Source of the DNA: Thermonema lapsum
GTDB lineage: Bacteria > Bacteroidota > Bacteroidia > Cytophagales > Thermonemataceae
Assembly: GCF_011761635.1 (NCBI RefSeq)
Contig: NZ_JAASRN010000003.1
Coordinates: 98,347-162,346, forward strand
Direction of reading: 5' to 3'
Length of the DNA stretch: 64,000 nucleotides
The notes below the pieces were generated by a model. That model was given only the letters and a program-made list of their open reading frames with translations. It was not told the DNA's origin and did no database searches. Of the stretch, positions 7,464-15,904 are shown in pieces; the first letter of the stretch is position 1, and each line of letters starts with the position of its first letter. The translations under genes and the position numbers were made by a program.

Positions 7464-9590
7464 TTGAATATCAAGCAATCGATACTTTTGCGTGTGCGCC
7501 TTTCTTTTTTGATGGTAGCAGCAGTGGCAACGGCAATTGTGGCGCGCATGGTGTACTTGCAGTTCGTGGAAGGCGATTATTGGCGACAGAAAGCCGAGCG
7601 CCGCGACGTGCGCTTACAACCTATCCCCGCCCTGCGTGGCAATATACTGGCAGATGACCAACGTCTGCTTGCCACCTCATTGCCTTTTTACAAAATAGCC
7701 TTCGACCCCATGGCGCCCGATGAAGCTACTTTCAAGGCGGGCATCGACTCTTTGGCGTGGTATGCTGCCAGCTTCTTTCAAGACCGTAGTTCCCAGCAAT
7801 ACAAACAGCTGTTTGTGAATGCCCGAAAGCAAGGACGCCGTTACTTGCCTCTGGGCGACAAAGCAGTGGACCACAGTGCCATGCAGAAAATTATACAGTG
7901 GCCCATCTTGCGCAAGGGGCGCCTGAGAGGTGGCATCATCATTGAGCAGGAAACGCGCCGCTTTAATCCCTTTCATTCACTAGCACGCCGCACTATTGGC
8001 TACGTCAACAACGAAGGGCGTGGAATCGTAGGTATCGAGCTGAGTTTCGATAAATATTTGCGGGGAAAGCCCGGACAAGCAGTGTATAGGCGTTCGGCAG
8101 GCAACCAATGGGTGCCCTTTCACGATGGTTCATACATAGAACCACAAGACGGCATGGATGTTTATACTACCCTCGATATCAACATTCAGGATGTAGCACA
8201 CCATGCTTTGCTCAAAGCCTTGATAGAAAATGATGCTGATTTTGGTTGTGTGGTGGTCATGGAAGTAGCAACTGGGGCTATCAAAGCTATGGTCAACCTC
8301 GGGCGAATAGATAGCGCGCACTATGCCGAAGACTACAACTATGCCATAGGCAGTAAAGGCAGCACCGACCCGGGTTCTGTGTTTAAGTTGGCTTCTGTGA
8401 TGGCACTTTTTGAAGATAATCCACAGCTCTCACTCGATACATTGGTGGAAACCGGCAACGGTCAATATCGTTTTTGGGATGTAGTATTGCGCGACCCCAA
8501 ACCCAGCGGTTACGGAACCATCACTCTGCAGCAAGCCTTTGAGTATTCTTCAAGTATAGGCATAGCTCGCTTGGTCTATGAACACTTCAAAGCCAACCCC
8601 CAACGCTTTATCAACTACTTGCATCAGTTTGGATTGAGCACCCCCCTTGATTTTCAATTGGTAGGCGAGGTCAAACCCTACATCAAAAACACCAACGACC
8701 CCACTTGGAGCCGTCTGTCGCTACCATGGATAGCCATAGGCTATGAAACGGTGGTGTCGCCGCTGCAGCTACTTGTCTTCTACAATGCCGTGGCAAATAA
8801 TGGAAAGATGATTCAGCCCTTCATTGTAGATGAAATCAGAGATAAAGATGGGCGTTTAATTGTGGACTATGAACCCGTAGTATTGCGCGAGCAGATTTGC
8901 TCACCCCAAACCCTCGACAAAGCCCGGCGCCTGCTGGAAGGTGTAGTGGAAAGAGGCACTGCGCAGAATATCAAAAGCAATCGATACAAGATAGCAGGAA
9001 AAACGAGTACTTCTCAAAAATTCAAAAATGGGCAGTACATCAAAGAATACCATACGGCGTTTGCTGGTTATTTCCCCGCCGACAAACCCAAATATAGCTG
9101 CATTGTGGTGATAGACAATCCCCGGCGCAATTTGCAGTACGGGGGCGAAGTATCAGCGCCCGTCTTTCGCAAGATAGCCGATGAAATTTATAGTATGGAC
9201 CTCAGCCTTCACAGCGATAAGGTAATCACGCGCCACCGTGTAAAGAACAAGCAAATTCCCTATAATGAAATAGGCAGGGCAGGGGATTTGTGGCGTATAT
9301 TCGATGAGCTGGGCATTCCACAAAAGAAAATGGAAGGCGTAGATGAATACAGCTGGGTGTTTTCTTCTACGGCTTCCGACAGTACGGTGATTTGGAAACC
9401 GCTGCTGCTCGATGACGATAATATGCCAGATGTGCGTGGCATGAGCCTGCGCGATGCACTTTTTATCCTTGAAAATAAAGGCTTGAATGTGTGGGTGAAG
9501 GGCAAAGGTAAGGTAGTGAATCAAAGCATCGAGCCGGGTAGGGCTATCCAACGAGGGCAGTCCGTTACTCTGCATCTGGAGCATCCATAA
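7464..9590 (+). CDS. ftsI: Division-type penicillin-binding protein (FtsI/PBP2 class) with PASTA domain
   Basis: This is a class B PBP, a periplasmic transpeptidase that cross-links septal peptidoglycan. The start is TTG; the resulting N-terminus MNIKQSILLRVRL followed by one membrane span matches relatives, and no ATG fits better. The dimerisation domain spans about 55-220 (LRGNILADD near the start) and the transpeptidase domain about 250-600. The active-site Ser305 sits in SVFK with Lys308. The second motif reads SSS (362-364) where SxN is expected, and the third reads KTS (513-515) instead of KTG. A PASTA domain (MPDVRGMSLRDA) occupies the last about 55 residues. At 708 residues the length is normal for Bacteroidota. 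It is the last cluster gene here; murE, mraY and the rest do not follow. Confidence 0.93.
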   Translation: MNIKQSILLRVRLSFLMVAAVATAIVARMVYLQFVEGDYWRQKAERRDVRLQPIPALRGNILADDQRLLATSLPFYKIAFDPMAPDEATFKAGIDSLAWYAASFFQDRSSQQYKQLFVNARKQGRRYLPLGDKAVDHSAMQKIIQWPILRKGRLRGGIIIEQETRRFNPFHSLARRTIGYVNNEGRGIVGIELSFDKYLRGKPGQAVYRRSAGNQWVPFHDGSYIEPQDGMDVYTTLDINIQDVAHHALLKALIENDADFGCVVVMEVATGAIKAMVNLGRIDSAHYAEDYNYAIGSKGSTDPGSVFKLASVMALFEDNPQLSLDTLVETGNGQYRFWDVVLRDPKPSGYGTITLQQAFEYSSSIGIARLVYEHFKANPQRFINYLHQFGLSTPLDFQLVGEVKPYIKNTNDPTWSRLSLPWIAIGYETVVSPLQLLVFYNAVANNGKMIQPFIVDEIRDKDGRLIVDYEPVVLREQICSPQTLDKARRLLEGVVERGTAQNIKSNRYKIAGKTSTSQKFKNGQYIKEYHTAFAGYFPADKPKYSCIVVIDNPRRNLQYGGEVSAPVFRKIADEIYSMDLSLHSDKVITRHRVKNKQIPYNEIGRAGDLWRIFDELGIPQKKMEGVDEYSWVFSSTASDSTVIWKPLLLDDDNMPDVRGMSLRDALFILENKGLNVWVKGKGKVVNQSIEPGRAIQRGQSVTLHLEHP

Positions 9591-9604
9591 CATTGGATAA
9601 TGAC

Positions 9605-9632
9605 AAAAGGGAAGGAGTGCCTTCCCTTTTTT
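9605..9632 (+). terminator. Intrinsic terminator after ftsI
   Basis: AAAAGGGAAGG and CCTTCCCTTTT make a perfect 11-bp stem around AGTG, followed by TT. It ends the rsmH-ftsL-ftsI transcript. Confidence 0.88.
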
Positions 9633-9667
9633 GGGCTTGCGTGTAAATAAGTAAAAACAAAGGCTGC

Positions 9668-10075
9668 TTATTGGTGCAAGAATAAAAAGAGCACAAAAAG
9701 AGCACACAGAAAGTAAGGCACCAAAGAAGCAGCGCCGGCATAGTCCTTTGCCATGCGTTGCCCAAAGAAAAGCATGAGCAACGAAATAGCAGAGAGTAGC
9801 ACACCCCAAAAAGCTACTTCGCTATTTCCGCTAAAGAGCAACCAAACCACCCCTACGGTGGATACTACTCCCGAAGCTACCTCCATCAGGGTGAGCACGC
9901 CTAAGAGCAAGGGTACCATCCCTTTGAGCAGACTCTTGGCAAAGTGTTCTTTGAGCCAGCTAAGATTGCCTTGCCAGTCAAACACTTTGTCCAAGCCCGA
10001 TTGCAGGAACAAAATAGCAAAAAATGCTGCGCCTAAGCATTGTAGTAAAGCCAAAGAGTGAGTAAATGTTTCCAT
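9668..10075 (-). CDS. DoxX-like integral membrane protein
   Basis: The 135-residue product has four hydrophobic segments (about residues 10-30, 48-70, 73-95, 112-133), with the sequence FLQSGLDKVFDW near the first, as in DoxX/DoxD-like proteins. I used the ATG giving METFTHSLALL; a TTG nine codons upstream is less likely. DoxX-like proteins are widespread and mostly uncharacterised; some associate with thiol or sulfur oxidation. The gene stands alone, converging with ftsI across a terminator. Confidence 0.7.
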   Translation of the reverse strand: METFTHSLALLQCLGAAFFAILFLQSGLDKVFDWQGNLSWLKEHFAKSLLKGMVPLLLGVLTLMEVASGVVSTVGVVWLLFSGNSEVAFWGVLLSAISLLMLFFGQRMAKDYAGAASLVPYFLCALFVLFLFLHQ

Positions 10076-10372
10076 TTTGCGTGTCTTTTTGGTGAATGTC
10101 AAGGAAAGTTAGCGAAAAAATAAAAAATGCCTGCATAAGTGTGGGTCGTAGGTGTTTTGTGTGTTTGCCCTTGCGACTATGTCGCTTTGTCTGTTTTATT
10201 TTCCTTTTTGTCATTTCGAACCATAGCGAGCAACCTATTGCTTGTGGTGGTTGGGAAGGAGGAGCCTGAAATTTCGCACTACGCTCCGCTCCATTTGAAA
10301 TGCAGTCTGTGCTATGGCGCTGCCTGATGCAAAACAAGCGCTGTGGTTGCAGCGAGTGGCGTTTTTCTTCGC
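10076..10372. other. Intergenic region with a possible dispersed repeat
   Basis: This stretch of nearly 300 bases holds no gene I can support. Positions 10207-10330 contain GTCATTTCGAACCATAGCGAG followed by imperfect pieces such as CATTTGAAATGCAG, similar in style to short dispersed intergenic elements seen in many Bacteroidota genomes (GTCATTTCGA... elements). There is no second copy in this window, so repetition is unproven. Confidence 0.35.
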
Positions 10373-11755
10373 TTAAAAATACAGAATGCGCGTGTGTGGA
10401 TGCTTCTTTAGGTAGCTTCTGATAATATGATGTTGGTCTTTGTAGTCGGGATATGCCTGCAGGAAATCATGTCTTTGAGCCAAAATCTCTTCCTCACTCA
10501 GCTGAGCAGGTACATAGCCAAATCCTAAGTACTGGTTATTTTCGATTAAAACGAAGGCTTTTTCATGGCTGTGGCGCCCACGCTCAAAGATAAGCATATT
10601 GCCAGAGGCAGCACCGGCTAAGTGACTGAATGCCTGTTGTACTCTTTGATTGTAGCTTTCGGGCGGTTCAGCTCCTATGCATGCCCCTCGGCACAAACCC
10701 ACATGGTAGTCAAAGCAGGCATGGCGGCTGTCGTACAGGTGGGACAGTTTCATGCACAATTCATGTTTTTTGACCAAGTGGTAAAGATATTCGCGTCCTT
10801 TGGCTATGTCAGGAAAAAATTGCAGGGCTGTGCCCCGTAGCTTTTCGGTTTTTTGTATGCTTAAACGTAAATAACCGGCTTCGTCGGGTGTCATTGCCAA
10901 CACAGCTTGAAAATGCTTGCGCCTTTGTGCACGATTAAAAGGCGGTTTAAGCTGCTTGATGAGGTGGTTTTCTAACAACAGAGCTACAAGCTCGCTGCCG
11001 GTGAGGCGGTAATCCACTGCCCGCACTCTTTCTTTTAAGCGCAGTCGCCGCCCTTGTTTCTCGCTTACTTGAAAGTGCTGCAACACGCGCCGGTAGATGT
11101 TGCGGCTTTTGCCCAAATAAAGCGTTTCTCCGTTTTCGTCTTTAAAAAAATACACACCCGTGTCTTCGGGAAGATTTTCTATCTCGCAGCGTTCTATGTA
11201 GGGCGGAAGGCTTACAGCTTGAATTTCTTCTTGCACAATCGCCTGTTGGGCTTGTGTTTCGCTTATTTGAATTAGCTTTTGCAGCAAGGTGGCAGTTACT
11301 TCGGCATCGCCCAAAGCCCGATGGCGGGCGCGGTTGGGAATATCGAGGGCTTCACTTATGGTGTTTAGCCCATGTTTGGGGAGATACGGCATCAGCAGGC
11401 GCGACAGTCGCAGGGTGCAAAGGGTGGGGCGACGATAGCGATAGCCCAACTCATGGAAGGCGGCTTTGAGAAATGAATAGTCGAATTGAACATTGTGTGC
11501 CACAAACACACAGCCTTCAGTAAGCTCCACTATTTCCTTAGCAATTTCGAAAAAACGAGGTGCTTCCTTCACCATGTCATCAGATATGCCTGTAAGTCGG
11601 CTGATGGCTGGCGGTATTTTACTTTCTGGATTGACCAAGCTGCTGAAGCGTTTGATTTCGCGCTTTCCGTCGTGGATGATGATGGCTATGTCTATGATTT
11701 TATCGAGCAGCGGGCGACTTCCCGTCGTCTCTAAGTCAACAACTGCGTATAACAT
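10373..11755 (-). CDS. DnaQ-like 3'-5' exonuclease fused to a GIY-YIG (UvrC-type) nuclease domain
   Basis: Residues 1 to about 170 are a DEDDh exonuclease: VVDLETTG gives Asp7 and Glu9, AHNVQFDYSF supplies the second Asp, and HRALGDAEVT supplies the His and last Asp. Residues about 193-280 are a GIY-YIG domain (GVYFFKDENGETLYLGKSRNIYRRV). The C-terminal about 180 residues include CLGRGACIG-like sequence (HVGLCRGACIG), similar to the region after the nuclease domain in UvrC/Cho. This fusion recurs in Bacteroidota and related phyla. It probably acts in DNA repair by incision followed by trimming, though the substrate is not established. The gene is monocistronic, with a -7 promoter box about 20 nt before the start. 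Confidence 0.9.
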   Translation of the reverse strand: MLYAVVDLETTGSRPLLDKIIDIAIIIHDGKREIKRFSSLVNPESKIPPAISRLTGISDDMVKEAPRFFEIAKEIVELTEGCVFVAHNVQFDYSFLKAAFHELGYRYRRPTLCTLRLSRLLMPYLPKHGLNTISEALDIPNRARHRALGDAEVTATLLQKLIQISETQAQQAIVQEEIQAVSLPPYIERCEIENLPEDTGVYFFKDENGETLYLGKSRNIYRRVLQHFQVSEKQGRRLRLKERVRAVDYRLTGSELVALLLENHLIKQLKPPFNRAQRRKHFQAVLAMTPDEAGYLRLSIQKTEKLRGTALQFFPDIAKGREYLYHLVKKHELCMKLSHLYDSRHACFDYHVGLCRGACIGAEPPESYNQRVQQAFSHLAGAASGNMLIFERGRHSHEKAFVLIENNQYLGFGYVPAQLSEEEILAQRHDFLQAYPDYKDQHHIIRSYLKKHPHTRILYF

Positions 11756-11774
11756 CTTTTAGCACATAATGCTG

Positions 11775-11782
11775 CAAAGTTA
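11775..11782 (-). promoter_or_regulatory. -7 promoter box for the exonuclease gene
   Basis: On the minus strand the bases read TAACTTTG, a full match to TAnnTTTG, ending 20 nt before the start codon. No clear -33 TTG lies at the usual distance. Confidence 0.5.
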
Positions 11783-11853
11783 ATAACTTTACCCAAGCTG
11801 CGAGGATTACCATAGGTGCTTTGCTTTTGCTCTGGCGAAACAATAAAAAACAT

Positions 11854-12840
11854 ATGAAATGGTTTACGCCCCTGTCGTTTGAAACGCTTCGTCTGCCGAT
11901 GCTCTCTTATGGGCAGCGTATTCTTTGCATTGGTTCTTGCTTTGCCGATGAAATGGGGAAATTATTGACAGAAGCTAAATTCTCGGTATTGAACAACCCT
12001 TTTGGGGTGCTTTTCAATCCCGTATCACTTTATCGCTGTTATTCGGCTGCTGTGTATGCTCAGGAAGCAGCATGGCAGGAAGGGGTGTTGAAAGTATCCG
12101 AAGACCTTTATCTACACTATGACTGCCATTCCAAAGTGTATGGCAGTTCTGAACAGTCGCTTATAGAGCGCATCATGTCTATCGGTGCGGAAGTGCGTGC
12201 TTGGCAGCCCGAAATCATATTGCTGACTTTAGGCACCTCCATTGTGTATGAGCACTGTGCGAGTGGTAAAGTAGTGGCGAACTGTCATAAGCAGCCGGCA
12301 AGTCTTTTTCGCAAGCGCACTTTGCAACTTGCAGAAATAGTGGAGGCACTCAACCACCTACATGCGTTGTGGAAAGGTGCCAAAGCTTGGATAGTAACCG
12401 TCAGCCCGGTGCGCCATGTGAAAGAGGGTTTGGTGGAAAACCAATACAGCAAATCGCTGCTGCGTGTGGCGGTGGAAGCATGGCGGCAACAGCATGAAAA
12501 CATCTTCTATTTCCCTTCTTACGAAATCATGATAGACGAGCTTCGGGATTATCGTTTTTATGCCGAAGACTTGGTGCACCCTTCCGCACAGGCTATTGGC
12601 TACATATGGGACGTATTCACTGCCCATTGCTTCGAGGCAGAAACGCAAAAGACCTATGTTGCGTGGCGGAAGTTAAGCCAACAGCTTGCGCATCGTGCCT
12701 TGTTTCCGCATACAGCAGAAAACAAGCAGCGGCTGCAGCGTCTGCTTTCAGCATTGCAGCGCTTGTCAACTAAACTGCCTTTGCATGAAGAAATAGCCCA
12801 AGTGCAAAGGCAGCTTCAAGAAGCCGACACGTTTCATTAA
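11854..12840 (+). CDS. GSCFA domain protein
   Basis: The motif ILCIGSCFADEMG at residues about 25-37 is the signature that names the GSCFA family. The 328-residue product starts at ATG (MKWFTPLSFETL); an upstream TTG in frame is rejected. The fold belongs with SGNH/GDSL-like hydrolases: the GSCFA Ser would be the nucleophile, and DLVHPSAQAIGY near residue 244 supplies the DxxH pair typical of the third block. Substrate and role are unknown. Its stop overlaps that of the convergent propeller gene by 3 bases. Confidence 0.88.
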   Translation: MKWFTPLSFETLRLPMLSYGQRILCIGSCFADEMGKLLTEAKFSVLNNPFGVLFNPVSLYRCYSAAVYAQEAAWQEGVLKVSEDLYLHYDCHSKVYGSSEQSLIERIMSIGAEVRAWQPEIILLTLGTSIVYEHCASGKVVANCHKQPASLFRKRTLQLAEIVEALNHLHALWKGAKAWIVTVSPVRHVKEGLVENQYSKSLLRVAVEAWRQQHENIFYFPSYEIMIDELRDYRFYAEDLVHPSAQAIGYIWDVFTAHCFEAETQKTYVAWRKLSQQLAHRALFPHTAENKQRLQRLLSALQRLSTKLPLHEEIAQVQRQLQEADTFH

Positions 12841-15422
12841 ATGCGCCCCCTGTTACCCTGTTGCCACACATTGTTTTTCGCTTTTTCGGCAGGGTCTTCT
12901 TCTTTGGGGCGGTTTTGGGTCGAAAGAATACGGTAAATCAGCTTTTCGAGGGGGCTTACGATGGCTGCCAATGCCACATTGGCTATGACCTTGAAAATGG
13001 TAACATTGCCCACCTTTTGTTCGATGTATCCCTCAATGATATTTTCATTGATAAACTCAAACACAATAAGCAAGGTGGTGATAGCCAGAATGATGCTGAC
13101 TTTATGCCCCCGTTTTTTGGTGCCAAAGTAAAAAGAGGCAACGAGTAGGCTCAGAAAGAAAGCTATCTCTGCTGCATAGAACCACCATTGCTCCCAATAG
13201 GGAGGGGCTATTTTGAACGCAAAAGAGGTGTATATTTTATTTTCTACTCCGTCGCTGTTGGCGGCTTTCACTTGAAACTCATATTCACCTGGTGGCAAGT
13301 TGGTGTAGGTGGCTTTTCGCTGTGTGGTCCATTCGCTCCACTCCTTGTCGAATCCTTTGAGATAGTATTGATAGCGTACCCGCTCCGGAATAGTAAAATG
13401 TATGCCTATGAATTCAAAAGTAATATAGTTTTGGTTGTAGGGAAGCACTACAGCATACTTTTCGCCTTCTTTTGGGCGGGGCAGGTTGAAGTAGGTATCT
13501 ATGCTGTCGGCATATTGCCGCCAGTCCACTTCTTTGCCGAATAAACGCACCGAGGTAATGTGCGTGATAGGTGGCATCGGGTTAGGACGGTCTTCTTTAG
13601 GGTTGTATTTCACTACTCCATTGAAAGCCCCAAACCACAAGTTGCCTTCCTTGTCTTTGGCTACGGCGTTGGGGTATGTCTGAATGAGTTTGAAGCCATC
13701 GATATAGCCGTAATACTTGAAACGGCTTTTTTTGTCGAACTTATCCACCCCATTTCGGTGTCCGAGCCACAGATTTCCTTCATTGTCTTCAATGATAGAC
13801 CATACATTTTGGGCACTGAGTTGGTCTTTCTTGCCGTAGCAGGTGAAGCAGTTGGTTTGCGTAGGGCTTGCGTTGTCGTGCATACGGCAAAGCCCATTTT
13901 CAGTGGCTATCCATATAGTGCCGCTACGGTCTTCGTAGATAGACAATACCAAGTTGTTGGCTAATCCATTTTGAACGGTGAAGTTGATGAACTTTTTGCC
14001 ATCAAAGCGGCTCAAGCCTTTGTAACTGCCAAACCAGAGGCGCCCTCGGCTATCACGTAGAGCCGCGCGGATGTAGTTGCTGGGCAGCCCTTGTTTTTCG
14101 GTATAATGAAGTACCTTTTCACCATCGAAACGAAGCAGACCGTTGTCGGTTCCTACCCAAATGTGCCCCAAATCATCTTCGGTAATACAGTACACGTAAT
14201 CGTCTGCACGGGTTTCTGGATTGTTGAAGACTTTGAAGGTGCCATTGCTATAGCGGCAGAAACCGCCACCGGCAGTACCTATCCAAAGGGTACCGTCTTG
14301 CGATTCAAAGAGTGTGCGTATAAAATTGTTGGGCAATCCGTTTTCGCTGGTGAATACCTTGAAGTTTTGCTTACCATCGTATCGTACCAAACCATTGCCC
14401 AAGGTGCCGAACCACAAATAACCCTGCACGTCTTGCAATATGGAGGTAACCGCTCTACCTATGACAAAAGGTTGCGCCAATATGTCGAAACGCCGGTTGG
14501 CTAATTTGGACAAACCCGCATCGGTGCCAAACCATAGATTCAGGTTGCGGTCTTGATAAATAACGTTTATCTCATTGCTGATGAGCCCGTTCAGTGTGGT
14601 GAGTGTCTCGTGAATGGTATCGGCGACAATTGAGAAGGCACCATCCAAGCTGCCAAACCACAGTTTGCCATCTTGTGTCTTGCTTGCGGCGAATATGTTT
14701 TTGTCTATTAAATTAAGTACTATGGGCGAGATGTTGCCTCGCGCATCCATTTTGGCTAAGCCATTGGACGTACCGAACCAAAGGTACCCACTTTCATCTT
14801 CGATGATACAGTTCACAATGCGGCTGGGCAAGCCGTCCTCTTCGGTGAATGTTTTGAAGTAACGGGTGTCATAACGAACGACTCCATTGGAAGTGGCAAT
14901 CCATATATAGTGCTCCCTGTCTTGGTAAATATACCAAGCGCGGTTGCTGGGCAATCCGTTTTGGGTGGTATAATTGGTAAACTTCTTTCCATCGAAGCGG
15001 CTGACACCGCCAGTAGTGGCAAACCACAAAAAACCCTTGTTGTCCTCGAAGATGTAGTAAACGTCGTCGCTGACGAGCCCGTTTTTGGTGGTGAAGTTTT
15101 GAAAAGTGCGCCCATCGAAGCGGCTAACACCGGCACGTGTGGCTATCCACAAATTCAGTTTACTGTCTTGAATGATGTGGTTGACGTTGTTGCTGGGTAA
15201 GCCGTGCTCGGTGGTGTACTCTTGAAAAGTAGCGCCGTCGAAGCGACAAATGCCCCCTTCGGTAGCCAACCACAAAAAGCCGTTGTAGTCTTCTACAATG
15301 GCACGGATGTGAGACTCGGGGAGTCCTTCTACCAAGCTATAATTACGAAATGGATAAATTTGAGCCGCTGCCGAGTAAATTACTGCCAAAAAAATTGAAA
15401 AAATGAGCCCAACGCTGCGCAT
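12837..15422 (-). CDS. Two-component-type beta-propeller sensor with Y_Y_Y domain but no recognised output domain
   Basis: After a signal peptide (residues 1-20, ending SAAAQ) the 861-residue protein carries 14 repeats of about 40-45 residues of the form GLPSN...I.ED..G.LW.GT..GL.RFDG, enough for two seven-bladed propellers (about residues 28-620). A Y_Y_Y beta-sandwich follows (about 650-750: YYLKGFDKEWSEW, NLPPGEYEFQVKA). In one- and two-component propeller sensors this is followed by one membrane helix and a kinase, cyclase or HTH. Here three hydrophobic segments and a charged tail of about 30 residues follow, with no His kinase, GGDEF, SpoIIE or DNA-binding motif. It probably senses a ligand in the periplasm and signals through a partner or through the membrane. 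It lies 20 nt after the coiled-coil lipoprotein gene, probably in one operon. Confidence 0.88.
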   Translation of the reverse strand: MRSVGLIFSIFLAVIYSAAAQIYPFRNYSLVEGLPESHIRAIVEDYNGFLWLATEGGICRFDGATFQEYTTEHGLPSNNVNHIIQDSKLNLWIATRAGVSRFDGRTFQNFTTKNGLVSDDVYYIFEDNKGFLWFATTGGVSRFDGKKFTNYTTQNGLPSNRAWYIYQDREHYIWIATSNGVVRYDTRYFKTFTEEDGLPSRIVNCIIEDESGYLWFGTSNGLAKMDARGNISPIVLNLIDKNIFAASKTQDGKLWFGSLDGAFSIVADTIHETLTTLNGLISNEINVIYQDRNLNLWFGTDAGLSKLANRRFDILAQPFVIGRAVTSILQDVQGYLWFGTLGNGLVRYDGKQNFKVFTSENGLPNNFIRTLFESQDGTLWIGTAGGGFCRYSNGTFKVFNNPETRADDYVYCITEDDLGHIWVGTDNGLLRFDGEKVLHYTEKQGLPSNYIRAALRDSRGRLWFGSYKGLSRFDGKKFINFTVQNGLANNLVLSIYEDRSGTIWIATENGLCRMHDNASPTQTNCFTCYGKKDQLSAQNVWSIIEDNEGNLWLGHRNGVDKFDKKSRFKYYGYIDGFKLIQTYPNAVAKDKEGNLWFGAFNGVVKYNPKEDRPNPMPPITHITSVRLFGKEVDWRQYADSIDTYFNLPRPKEGEKYAVVLPYNQNYITFEFIGIHFTIPERVRYQYYLKGFDKEWSEWTTQRKATYTNLPPGEYEFQVKAANSDGVENKIYTSFAFKIAPPYWEQWWFYAAEIAFFLSLLVASFYFGTKKRGHKVSIILAITTLLIVFEFINENIIEGYIEQKVGNVTIFKVIANVALAAIVSPLEKLIYRILSTQNRPKEEDPAEKAKNNVWQQGNRGRI

Positions 15423-15442
15423 TTTGTTAAGGTTTTTTTTTC

Positions 15443-15802
15443 TTAGTAAGAACTTTTTTGTTTTTTCTCTACTTCTTTGTTGTAAACAGCTTTTTTATTT
15501 CCTTGTAGCTGTTTTAACTCTCGTTCCAACTCTTGTATGCGGGCTTGTAATTGTCTGATTTGTACGTCTTTGTTGCGGCTGCTTTGATATTTTGTTTCGT
15601 AAACTTGCACTTCTTTGACCAGAGTTTCGCGTTCATTTTCGAGCATCTCCAGCCGTTGGCGGTAGGCATAGACCGAAGCTTTACCTTCGAGAGCGAGATA
15701 GCGTTGAGACTCTAATTCCCGCTGCAGGGCTTGGTACTTGTACATGGGCACACACCCACTGCCCAAAAAAAGCATGATTATTGATAAGCGCAAATATTTC
15801 AT
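15443..15802 (-). CDS. Small coiled-coil lipoprotein
   Basis: The start chosen (MKYLRLSIIMLFLGSGC) gives a clear lipoprotein signal peptide with lipobox LGSGC, Cys at residue 17. The remaining about 100 residues are a long Glu/Arg/Gln-rich helix predicted to form a coiled coil, ending in a basic tail. No family assigned. It precedes the propeller sensor gene by 20 nt, so it may be a periplasmic partner of that sensor; this is inference from position. Confidence 0.7.
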   Translation of the reverse strand: MKYLRLSIIMLFLGSGCVPMYKYQALQRELESQRYLALEGKASVYAYRQRLEMLENERETLVKEVQVYETKYQSSRNKDVQIRQLQARIQELERELKQLQGNKKAVYNKEVEKKQKSSY

Positions 15803-15816
15803 GGTTTCAATAAAGT

Positions 15817-15858
15817 TATCCCTCACAATGATATAAATATAATCATTTGTGAGGGATA
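15817..15858 (-). repeat. Long inverted repeat upstream of the coiled-coil lipoprotein gene
   Basis: TATCCCTCACAA at 15817-15828 is answered by TTGTGAGGGATA at 15847-15858, with further partial pairing (TGAT/ATCA) inside. It lies between the acylase stop and the lipoprotein start. It could be a terminator of the acylase operon lacking a T tract, or an operator. Confidence 0.6.
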
Positions 15859-15904
15859 GTAGTCAAAAGGAGTGGGTAAAACGGTGTAAGAAAAGTATTT
15901 ATTT

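Noticed and set aside
14091..15200. Repeated DNA in the propeller gene as a possible CRISPR or tandem repeat
   Set aside because: The repeats are diverged, about 130 bases long and encode propeller blades in one frame.
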